From positions 252,629 through 316,628 of the forward strand of contig DEOB01000004.1 in assembly GCA_002359895.1 (NCBI GenBank): a DNA stretch of 64,000 nucleotides, given 5' to 3'. The DNA comes from Stenotrophomonas sp. UBA2629. GTDB taxonomy: Bacteria; Pseudomonadota; Gammaproteobacteria; Xanthomonadales; Xanthomonadaceae. Numbering within the stretch: the stretch's first letter is position 1; the number at the start of each line of letters is the position of its first letter. The position numbers and the translations under genes were made by a program. Below, piece after piece: positions 34,256 through 41,826 of this stretch. The notes beneath the pieces were generated by a model. The model was not told the DNA's origin and made no database searches. It worked only from the letters and a program-made list of their open reading frames with translations.

Positions 34256-34329
34256 CCCTCACCCCAACCCCTCTCCCGCTTGCGGGAGAGGGGCTTCAAG
34301 CAAGTGCTTCAAGCAAGGGCTTCAAGCAC
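34256..34329. repeat. REP-like hairpin with trailing 12-bp direct repeats
   Basis: CCCTCACCCCAACCCCTCTCCCG-type element: a perfect 12-bp stem (34268-34279 with 34282-34293, CCCCTCTCCCGC/GCGGGAGAGGGG) and a 2-base loop. It is followed by three near-identical copies of GCTTCAAGCAA. The 23-base left part recurs exactly at 46952-46974. It lies between convergent tdk and opgD and may serve as their terminator. Confidence 0.78.
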
Positions 34330-34341
34330 AAGCCTCGTGCC

Positions 34342-35943
34342 TCAATACAACGTTCTTTCCGGCGCGTTCGCTGCCGGCGGGGTGTATTGGTACAGCCAGG
34401 TTTCGGTGAGGGTCTTGCCGCCGCTGCGCAGGTACAGGCGCACGTCGATCTGTTCGGTGCTGCCTTCCGGCGGCACCAGGTCGAACATGGCGCGGTAGCC
34501 CTTGATCTCGCGTAGCGGGCGGGCCGAAACGGTCTCCACGCGGCCACGGCTGGTTTCCAGAACCGCTTCCACGTCGGCGTTGTCGATCAGGCTGGCCAGT
34601 TCGCCACCTTCAAAATCCACCGCAAAACGCCAGGAGAAATACTCGCGCTTCTTGCCGATCACGCCGCCCAGGCCGGTGCGGCTGGCCACGCAGTGCGCCA
34701 GCGTCGGGCGCGCCGGTGGCTCGGCGCCCCAGTACAGGCGGTAGCCGACCAACAGCTCTTGCCCCGGCTGTGGCTTGGCCGTGGGATTCCAGAACGCCAC
34801 GATGTTGTCGAAGGTTTCATCAACGGTGGGGATCTCCACCAGCTGCACCGAGCCCTCGCCCCATTGCCCTTTGGGCTCCACCCACAGGCACGGGCGCTTC
34901 TCGTAGAACACGCCGTCGTCCTGGTAATGGTCGAAGTTGCGGTCACGCTGCAACAGGCCGAAACCGCGCGGGTTGTTGTCCATGAACATGTTGAAACGCA
35001 GATTTGCCGGGTTGCACAGTGGCCGCCAGATCCACTCGCCGGCACCGTTCCACATCGACAGGCCGTCGGTGTCGTGGATTTCCGGGCGCCAGTCCCAATC
35101 CATGCGGCGGTCGTTTTCGCCCACCTGGTACATGCTGGTGCACGGAGCGATGCCCAGCCGCTCGATCTGCTGGCGCGGGTACAGGGCACTGTCGATGTCC
35201 ATCAGCAGCACATCGCCGTTGGTGATGGCGAAGCGGTAGGCGCCGGCCACGCTGGGCGAATCCAGCAGGCCGTAAACAATGATGGTGTCCGAATCGTCGG
35301 CCGGCTGTTCCAGGTAGTAAGCGATGAAATCCGGGAATTCCTCGGGCTTGCCCATGCCGGTGTCGATGGCCAGGCCACGCGCGGACTGTCCGTACTGGCC
35401 CTCCTTGCCCACCGCACGGAAGTAACTGGCGCCGAGGAAGGCGGCAAAATCGCGGTCGGTGTCCTTGCGGGTGTTCAGGCGGAAACCGGCGAAGCCCAGG
35501 TCGGCCGGCAGTTCACCGTTTTTTATACCGCTCTTGCCGTAATTGAATGCAGCACCGTCATAGGCCAGCTCCTGCGCCTTGCCGCCGGCCACATCGAACA
35601 TGCGTACCGGCGAATGGAAATACAGGCCAAGGTGGAAGAACTTCGCTTGGAATTTGCCCGGCTGGTCCGCCCACAGCGCATGGTCCTGGCGGTAGCTGAT
35701 GGACTGGTACTGGTCCCAGTCCAACGCTTCCAGACGACCCGGCAGCACCCGCTTGTGGCTCTTGTACGGCGCCTGCGACAGCGCGCGGGCCTGGCCTTTC
35801 AGCGCTGCAAAGTCGAACGGCTGTGGCTGGCCGATGCGGCGCAACCCCAGCTGTGCGGGCGTCGCGGCGCAGGCGGCAAAGGACGGCAGGCCGAAAGCGG
35901 CCAAAGCAGCGGAGGCGTTGCGCAGAAAGTCGCGTCGTTGCAT
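34342..35943 (-). CDS. opgD: Periplasmic glucan biosynthesis protein D
   Basis: A 533-residue periplasmic protein of the MdoG/MdoD family that shapes osmoregulated periplasmic glucans. The N-terminus MQRRDFLRNASAALAAFGL is a twin-arginine (Tat) signal, as in OpgD, and not a Sec signal as in OpgG. Long conserved blocks such as SISYRQDHALWADQPGKF, YGLLDSPSVAGAYRFAI and RDRNFDHYQDDGVFYEKRP follow. No partner glucosyltransferase gene (opgH) is nearby. The Tat signal and the sequence separate it from OpgG. Confidence 0.92.
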   Translation of the reverse strand: MQRRDFLRNASAALAAFGLPSFAACAATPAQLGLRRIGQPQPFDFAALKGQARALSQAPYKSHKRVLPGRLEALDWDQYQSISYRQDHALWADQPGKFQAKFFHLGLYFHSPVRMFDVAGGKAQELAYDGAAFNYGKSGIKNGELPADLGFAGFRLNTRKDTDRDFAAFLGASYFRAVGKEGQYGQSARGLAIDTGMGKPEEFPDFIAYYLEQPADDSDTIIVYGLLDSPSVAGAYRFAITNGDVLLMDIDSALYPRQQIERLGIAPCTSMYQVGENDRRMDWDWRPEIHDTDGLSMWNGAGEWIWRPLCNPANLRFNMFMDNNPRGFGLLQRDRNFDHYQDDGVFYEKRPCLWVEPKGQWGEGSVQLVEIPTVDETFDNIVAFWNPTAKPQPGQELLVGYRLYWGAEPPARPTLAHCVASRTGLGGVIGKKREYFSWRFAVDFEGGELASLIDNADVEAVLETSRGRVETVSARPLREIKGYRAMFDLVPPEGSTEQIDVRLYLRSGGKTLTETWLYQYTPPAANAPERTLY

Positions 35944-36085
35944 GGGTGCGGGCTGAGGCGGAGACAGCCCGCATGGTATGCGTTGTTTCGTTAATCAGCA
36001 GCGTCCCATCAGACGCGGACTGAACATCGGCTTCAGGAACGGGCAGCGCGGACTCTCCAGCTGCTCTCCCTCGCTCACGCCGGCC

Positions 36086-36898
36086 TCAACGCTGGCAATG
36101 CCCGCACCACACGGTCGCCCGCTGGCCGATGCTGGCATAGCGCAGCAGGCGGCCACACTGCAGGCAGTTCTCGCCCTCGCGGCCGTACACCGACAGCTCC
36201 TGCTCGAAGTAACCCGGCGCACCGTCCGGGCTGATGAAATCACGCAAGGTGGTGCCGCCCCGGGTGATGGCATGGCCAAGAATGGCCTTCACCGCTTCGC
36301 CCAAGCGTTGATAGCGCGCACGCGACACTTTGCCGGCCTCGCGCAGCGGATTGATGCCAGCCATGAACAGGCTTTCGGCCGCGTAGATGTTGCCCACGCC
36401 AACCACGATGCGCTGGTCCATCAGGAATGTTTTTACCGGCGCGCTGCGGCCGCGGCTGCGCTGGAACAGGTAGTCACCATCGAACGCATCGTCCAGCGGC
36501 TCCGGGCCCAGCTCACGCAGCAATTCGTGGGTTTCCCCGGCCGGCTGCCACAACAGGCTGCCGAAGCGGCGCGGATCATTGAAGCGCAGCAGGCGGCCGT
36601 CTTCCAGGCTGATATCCACATGGTCGTGTGCGCGCACCGGCGTGTCGCCCGGCAGCACCCGCAGGCTGCCGGACATGCCCAGGTGCAGCAGCGCGCTGCC
36701 GATGTCGGTATCCAGCAACAGGTACTTGGCGCGGCGGCGGATGGCTTCGATACGTTGCCCCGGCAACAGCTGTTCAACCTCAGCGGGAATCGGCCAACGC
36801 AGATCGGGCCGGCGCAGGATCACGCCATGGATGCGGCGGCCCTGCAGATGCGGCTCAAGACCACGGCGGGTGGTTTCTACTTCGGGCAGTTCAGGCAT
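36086..36898 (-). CDS. mutM: Formamidopyrimidine-DNA glycosylase
   Basis: A 270-residue bifunctional DNA glycosylase/AP lyase that removes 8-oxoguanine. The N-terminus MPELPEVETTRRGLEPHL provides catalytic Pro2 and Glu3. A helix-two-turn-helix (YAAESLFMAGINPLREAGKVS) precedes the C-terminal zinc finger with four cysteines, CLQCGRLL and VWCGHC. All key residues are present. It is transcribed as a single gene in the same direction as opgD. Confidence 0.96.
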   Translation of the reverse strand: MPELPEVETTRRGLEPHLQGRRIHGVILRRPDLRWPIPAEVEQLLPGQRIEAIRRRAKYLLLDTDIGSALLHLGMSGSLRVLPGDTPVRAHDHVDISLEDGRLLRFNDPRRFGSLLWQPAGETHELLRELGPEPLDDAFDGDYLFQRSRGRSAPVKTFLMDQRIVVGVGNIYAAESLFMAGINPLREAGKVSRARYQRLGEAVKAILGHAITRGGTTLRDFISPDGAPGYFEQELSVYGREGENCLQCGRLLRYASIGQRATVWCGHCQR

Positions 36899-37018
36899 TG
36901 CGGGTTCCCGGTTTGCAGCGCTGTGTGGGCATGCGGCGCTGAAGCCGCCACCAGCACCGTCTGGAGAATGATCGATGATGCGCTTCGCCAGCCACAGCTG
37001 CGAATGACGCGCACTGGC

Positions 37019-37354
37019 TCAACGCGGCGGTGCCATCAACTCGCGCGCGCTCAGGTAGCCATCAGCATCGGCGTCCTGCCGTGCGAAGCGGGCCAGAATC
37101 ACCTGCCGTTGTTCGTCGCGGGTGATCGGCTTGCCGCGCCCGCCAGGTTGTTCGTCCGGCTCAAGCACGCCGTTGCCGTTGCGGTCCATGCGGTCGAACG
37201 CATAGAGCATCCACTGCAGGTATTCGTCCGGGCTTACCCGGCCGTCGCCATTGCTGTCCATGCGCTGCAGGTACTGGCGGGTGTCCTGTACCTGCGCCAT
37301 CGCCGGCAACGACAGCGCCGCCAGCATGCCGATGAAAAGCCGCGCGTACTTCAT
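37019..37354 (-). CDS. Secreted EF-hand protein
   Basis: A 111-residue protein with a signal peptide (MKYARLFIGMLAALSLPAMAQ) and three EF-hand loops: DSNGDGRVSPDE, DRNGNGVLEPDE and DADADGYLSARE. The first two keep all calcium-ligand positions; the third has Ala for the second usual position. It is likely a periplasmic calcium-binding protein of unknown role. Its start codon overlaps the last codons of the upstream desaturase gene by 4 bases (37351-37354), so it is probably translated with it. Confidence 0.85.
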   Translation of the reverse strand: MKYARLFIGMLAALSLPAMAQVQDTRQYLQRMDSNGDGRVSPDEYLQWMLYAFDRMDRNGNGVLEPDEQPGGRGKPITRDEQRQVILARFARQDADADGYLSARELMAPPR

Positions 37355-38553
37355 GCCGCGCTGAGCGAATAGCCTTTCAACCGTGCCGCGTAGGCCTGCA
37401 ATGCGGCACTGCCGCTGGCCTCGGCGTCATGGCACCACTGCTGCAGTTGGCGCAGGCGTTCGGCCGCGTCGTGGCTGCGCGCTTCCAGCAGCGCGGACAA
37501 GCGCGCGCGGTGTTCAACCAACTGTTGAATGCGCGGGCGTTGCTGCACCCATTCGTGCAACTGTTCGCGACACGCCGGCTTGAGCCAGCGGCCATCGTTG
37601 ACCAGGCCTTTGCGCATGCGCCGGGGCAGCAGCTTGCGCAGCTTGGCGCCAGCAGCAGCGGCCTCCTCTTTCAACGCCGGGGCGAACACGTTGCGCTGGT
37701 AATCGGTCATGGCCTGGAAGCGATGCGACAACAGCGCTTTGAGCGTCTCCGCATCGGGCACGGTGATGTTGGGGCGGATGTCCATGCTCGGTGCCACGCG
37801 CAGCACCTTGGCCAGGCGCAACGCCTGCAGCAAACGGATGGCCTGCCAACCGATATCAAACTCGAAGCGTCGCATCGAGAAGCGTGCCGAGCTGGGGAAA
37901 GCATGGTGGTTGTTGTGCAGCTCTTCGCCACCAATCCAGAACGCCCACGGGGTGAGGTTGGTCGAGGTGTCGGCCGATTCAAAATTGCGATAGCCCCACC
38001 AATGCCCCAAGCCGTTGACAACACCGGCCGCCCAGAACGGAATCCACGCCATCTGGATCGCCCAGAGCGCAATGCCCGGCAGGCCAAACAACACCGTGTT
38101 GACCACAAACAGCAGCACCGGGCCCAGGTTGGCATGCGGGGTATACACGTGCCGCTCGATCCAATCCTCCGGTGCACCGCGCCCGTACTGCTCCATGTCG
38201 GCCCGCTGTGCGCGCGCTTCGCGGTACAGCTCCACGCCGCGCCAGAACACCTGGCCGATGCCCTTGGTCACCGGGCTGTGCGGGTCTTCTTCGGTCTCCA
38301 CCTTGGCGTGGTGCTTGCGATGGATGGCCACCCACTCGCGGGTGATCATCGAGGTGGTTAGCCACACCCAGAAGCGGAAAAAATGCGAGATGAGCGGGTG
38401 GAAATCCACCCCGCGATGCGCCTGGCTGCGGTGCAGGTACAGCGTCACCGCAAAAATGGTGAGCTGGGTGAACACCAGCAGCACCGCCAGCATGCCCCAC
38501 CAGCCCAGGCCGGCGATGCCACCAGTGAGAAACGCAAGCAGTGCATCGGACAT
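37351..38553 (-). CDS. desA: Acyl-CoA/acyl-lipid desaturase DesA-like
   Basis: A 400-residue di-iron membrane enzyme that introduces a cis double bond in saturated acyl chains, adjusting membrane fluidity. Three histidine boxes are intact: HRSQAH (41-46), HRKHH (78-82) and HNNHH (214-218). Hydrophobic segments lie at residues 10-40 and 145-180. The C-terminal 150 residues form a helical extension. The downstream EF-hand gene overlaps by 4 bases. The gene is divergent from the ABC ATPase at 38692. Confidence 0.92.
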   Translation of the reverse strand: MSDALLAFLTGGIAGLGWWGMLAVLLVFTQLTIFAVTLYLHRSQAHRGVDFHPLISHFFRFWVWLTTSMITREWVAIHRKHHAKVETEEDPHSPVTKGIGQVFWRGVELYREARAQRADMEQYGRGAPEDWIERHVYTPHANLGPVLLFVVNTVLFGLPGIALWAIQMAWIPFWAAGVVNGLGHWWGYRNFESADTSTNLTPWAFWIGGEELHNNHHAFPSSARFSMRRFEFDIGWQAIRLLQALRLAKVLRVAPSMDIRPNITVPDAETLKALLSHRFQAMTDYQRNVFAPALKEEAAAAGAKLRKLLPRRMRKGLVNDGRWLKPACREQLHEWVQQRPRIQQLVEHRARLSALLEARSHDAAERLRQLQQWCHDAEASGSAALQAYAARLKGYSLSAA

Positions 38554-38691
38554 TGCAGTACTCCGGGCAGGTCAGTGCCAAATGAAACCAGTGCTACACA
38601 TGATGGGGCCTGTCGCGGCAAACTTCATCCGCTGGCGGCTCGTCCGTTGGTCGAACTCTCAGCTACCTTTCATCTGCGGCTTTACACCTGA

Positions 38692-39519
38692 ATGACCATT
38701 GCACCAGCCGCCCTCGCGGCACCCCTGATCGAGCTGAATCACGCCTGCGTCATCCGCGGCCAGGTGCGCGTGCTGCATGAGCTCAGCCTGCGCATCGAAC
38801 AGGGCCAGCACACCGCCATTCTTGGCCCCAACGGCTGCGGCAAATCCTCATTCATCAAGCTGATCACGCGTGAGCTGTACCCGCTGGCGCGTACCGAGGG
38901 CCCGGCACCGGTGCAGGTGCTGGGGCAGACCCGCTGGCAGGTGGACCGGCTGCGCTCGCAGCTGGGCATCGTCACCGGCGACCTTTCCAGCAATCTGTCG
39001 GACATGCCCGGGCTGAGCGTGGAAGAAGCCGTCATCACCGGCTTTTTCGCCAGCTTTGTGGTGCCGGCCCATCGTGATGTCACCGACGCCATGCGCCTGC
39101 GCGCGCGCGAAGCGTTGGCACTGGCCCGCGCCCTGCCCCTGCTGGGCCGCAGTTATGCCGAACTGTCAGCGGGGGAAACCCGCCGCGTGCTGATCGCCCG
39201 CGCCCTGGTCAACCAGCCCAAGGCCCTGCTGCTGGACGAGCCCTCCACCGGGCTGGACCTGATCTCCCGCCAGCATCTGGTCGACACCATGCAACACCTG
39301 GCTCAACAGGGCATCACCCTGGTGCTGGTCACCCACCACATCGAAGAAGTGATTCCGGAAATTGCACGCGTGGTGCTGATGAAGGGCGGCCGCATCGTTG
39401 CCGACGGCAGCCGTGAAGCCCTGCTGCAGGCCGGCCCGCTGTCGGAGGTGTTCGGTGGGCCGGTTGAAGTGCGTGAACAAGCCGGGCGGCTGACCGCCTG
39501 GGTGGCCAGCACGGTGTGA
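38692..39519 (+). CDS. ABC transporter ATP-binding protein
   Basis: A 275-residue nucleotide-binding domain. Walker A GPNGCGKSS, signature LSAGETRRV, Walker B ALLLDEPSTGLD and the switch His in VTHHIEEV are all present. It resembles the YlmA/ModF-like single-domain ATPases used for iron or molybdate transport or for translation factor-like functions. No permease or binding-protein gene is adjacent, so its partner is unknown. It is divergent from the desaturase gene, with 138 bases between them. Confidence 0.88.
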   Translation: MTIAPAALAAPLIELNHACVIRGQVRVLHELSLRIEQGQHTAILGPNGCGKSSFIKLITRELYPLARTEGPAPVQVLGQTRWQVDRLRSQLGIVTGDLSSNLSDMPGLSVEEAVITGFFASFVVPAHRDVTDAMRLRAREALALARALPLLGRSYAELSAGETRRVLIARALVNQPKALLLDEPSTGLDLISRQHLVDTMQHLAQQGITLVLVTHHIEEVIPEIARVVLMKGGRIVADGSREALLQAGPLSEVFGGPVEVREQAGRLTAWVASTV

Positions 39520-39627
39520 TGGCGCAACCAGCTGTACGCCCGCTGGCAGGGAGTACCGCGTTCACTTCTGCCACCACCGCGCTTGGTGCGATGATGCGGA
39601 CCCGTTCCACCCATCGTCTGTCGTTCA

Positions 39628-40464
39628 ATGTCTCTTTTCGTATCCCCGCTGCGCGCTGGCGCAGCGTTCGTGCTGGCCGCCGCCCTGGCTGCCTGCTCAA
39701 GCACGCCATCCACACCTTCGGCCCCCCATAAAGACGCCAGCGGCATCAGCGGTTACCTCCAGGGTGACGCCATCCCCGACAGCCTGAGCCTGAGCCCCGC
39801 ACCACCGGCGCCCGGCTCGGCCTGGGCGCAGCTGGATGAAGCCGTCGCCCGCCAGGCCATCACCATGCAGGGCAGCGCGCGCTTCCAGCAGGCCCATACC
39901 GATGCCGACCTGAGCTTCCCGGCAGGCGCCCAACAGCTCAGCTGTGCGCTGGGCGTGCCGGTGAGCGCGTCACAGACACCGGCGTTGTACCGCCTGCTGG
40001 AACGCACCCGCATCGACGCCAGCGCCGCCACCAAAGCGGCTAAAAACCACTACAAACGGCCGCGCCCGTTCACGGTGAACAACGCGCCCACCTGCACGCC
40101 GGACGACGAAACCAAGCTGCGTGAAAACGGCTCTTATCCGTCCGGACATACCGCCATTGGCTGGGCGTGGGCGTTGATCCTTTCGGAAATCGCACCGGAC
40201 CACGCAACCGCGCTGATGGAACGTGGCCGCAACTACGGCCACAGCCGGCTGGTGTGCAATGTGCATTGGTATAGCGACGTGAAGCAGGGGCAGTTCATGG
40301 GCGCCGCTGCGGTGGCACGCCTGCACGACAACCCGGAATTTGCGGCAGACCTGCTGCAGGCCCGTCGTGAGCTTCAGCGTGTGCGCGCGCAGAACCTGCC
40401 GATGCCACGCGACTGCGCTGCCGAAACCGCCGCGTTGACCTCGGATATTCCCGAAGCGCGGTAA
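39628..40464 (+). CDS. Class A nonspecific acid phosphatase (PAP2 superfamily)
   Basis: A 278-residue secreted phosphatase. The N-terminus has a signal peptide with a possible lipobox (FVLAAALAACSST). The three vanadium-phosphatase motifs are intact: KRPRPF, PSGHTAIGW and GHSRLVCNVHWYSDV. Class A acid phosphatases hydrolyse organic phosphoesters in the periplasm. The gene lies 108 bases after the ABC ATPase on the same strand. Low phosphate or starvation control is plausible but no Pho box was recognised. Confidence 0.9.
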   Translation: MSLFVSPLRAGAAFVLAAALAACSSTPSTPSAPHKDASGISGYLQGDAIPDSLSLSPAPPAPGSAWAQLDEAVARQAITMQGSARFQQAHTDADLSFPAGAQQLSCALGVPVSASQTPALYRLLERTRIDASAATKAAKNHYKRPRPFTVNNAPTCTPDDETKLRENGSYPSGHTAIGWAWALILSEIAPDHATALMERGRNYGHSRLVCNVHWYSDVKQGQFMGAAAVARLHDNPEFAADLLQARRELQRVRAQNLPMPRDCAAETAALTSDIPEAR

Positions 40465-40611
40465 TCGGGCACGGCCGGATGTGTTGCTGCGATGCACGCT
40501 ATCGCAGCAACAGCGTCGCAACGCAGCATCGCGATGGTTTCCAACGTCACTTCTGTGGGCCTGCAGGCGCTGAGCCGGTTACAGTCCGGGCTCTTCTTGA
40601 AGGGGGATCCC

Positions 40612-41739
40612 ATGACGTTTCTTCATCCACGTTCCACTCTGCGCGGCCTGCTCGCTGCTTTCTTTTTCCTGTGCGCCGCTACAACGCAGGCGCAATCGCC
40701 GCGTGTGATCGGTTATGTGATGGACAGCGCCGCACCGCTGCAGCTGTCAGCCAACAAGCTGGACGTGGTGAACTTCGCCTTCGCGCACGTGCAGCCCGAT
40801 GGCAGCGTGTACCTGCCGGCGTTTGTGGACCCGGCGCGGCTGCATGCGGTGGTGGCCAAGCGCGCGGACAACCCGTCGCTGCAGATCGTGCTGTCCATCG
40901 GCGGTTGGGAAGCGGGCAATTTTTCCGAAGCCGCGGCCAGTGATGCCGCACGCAAGCGCTTCATCGACAGCAGCATCGCGCTGATGCACCAGTTCAAGCT
41001 CGATGGCCTGGATATCGATTGGGAATACCCCACCCTCGGCGATGCCGGCATCAGTCACAGCCCGGATGACCGCCGCAATTTCACCGTGTTGCTGGAACAG
41101 ATGCGTGCGCAGCTGGATGTCGAAGGCGGCGGCGAGCGCCACTACCTGCTGACCATCGCCGCTGCCGAAGGTCGCGCTGCGGAAGGCCTGGAACTGCCGC
41201 GCATCGCGCAGTCGCTGGACTGGATCAACCTGATGACCTACGACTTCTACGGCAGCCTGACCAAGACCACCGGTCATCATTCCGGTCTGTCGCGTTCATC
41301 GCTAGACACCGCCAATGGACGCACCACCGAGGCCGCAGTGAAGTACTTCCTGGATGCCGGCGTACCGGCCAACAAAATCAACGTCGGCGTGCCGTTCTAC
41401 GGCCGCACGTTTGGTGATGTGGGGACTGCCAACAACGGCCGCTTCCAGAAGTTCAGCAGCGAAGGTGGCTTCATCTCGTGGCGCGATATCGTCCATACCC
41501 GGTTGAACAATCCGCAGTGGCAGCAACACTGGGACGAAGAAGCGCAGGTGCCGTGGTTGTGGAATCCCAAGGAGCGCCGCATGGTCAGCTATGACAATCC
41601 GCGTTCGCTGGCGATCAAAGCCGCCTATGTGAAGCAGCACGGACTCGGCGGCATCATGTATTGGGAGCAGCGGCAGGACGACAACGAGCAGCTGCTCGAC
41701 GTGCTGCACCACGCGTTGCACGAAGCAGACGCGGATTGA
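40612..41739 (+). CDS. Secreted glycoside hydrolase family 18 (chitinase-like)
   Basis: A 375-residue hydrolase with signal peptide (LRGLLAAFFFLCAATTQAQ). The catalytic DxxDxDxE motif is intact: DGLDIDWE at 131-138, Glu138 being the proton donor. SIGGWEAGNFS is the second GH18 signature. No chitin-binding or fibronectin domain is present. The ATG at 40612 follows AGGGGGA; an in-frame start 40 codons upstream is rejected. It probably hydrolyses chitin, peptidoglycan-like or N-acetylglucosamine-containing oligosaccharides. It shares a terminator with the TonB-dependent receptor gene. Confidence 0.9.
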   Translation: MTFLHPRSTLRGLLAAFFFLCAATTQAQSPRVIGYVMDSAAPLQLSANKLDVVNFAFAHVQPDGSVYLPAFVDPARLHAVVAKRADNPSLQIVLSIGGWEAGNFSEAAASDAARKRFIDSSIALMHQFKLDGLDIDWEYPTLGDAGISHSPDDRRNFTVLLEQMRAQLDVEGGGERHYLLTIAAAEGRAAEGLELPRIAQSLDWINLMTYDFYGSLTKTTGHHSGLSRSSLDTANGRTTEAAVKYFLDAGVPANKINVGVPFYGRTFGDVGTANNGRFQKFSSEGGFISWRDIVHTRLNNPQWQQHWDEEAQVPWLWNPKERRMVSYDNPRSLAIKAAYVKQHGLGGIMYWEQRQDDNEQLLDVLHHALHEADAD

Positions 41740-41771
41740 ATTCAGCGCTCGGCTCACCGTACGACAGATAC

Positions 41772-41800
41772 ACGAAGGGCGCGAAATCCGCGCCCTTCGT
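41772..41800. terminator. Bidirectional terminator between GH18 and TonB receptor genes
   Basis: ACGAAGGGCGCG and CGCGCCCTTCGT pair over 12 bp around aaatc, followed by gtttc. It sits between the convergent stop codons at 41739 and 41827. Confidence 0.85.
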
Positions 41801-41826
41801 GTTTCACGTTGCGATGCCTGCAGCGA

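Noticed and set aside
41800..41815. parS-like sequence TGTTTCACGT
   Set aside because: Only the left half matches the parS consensus TGTTTCACGTGAAACA; the right half is different, and no other copy was found near parAB.
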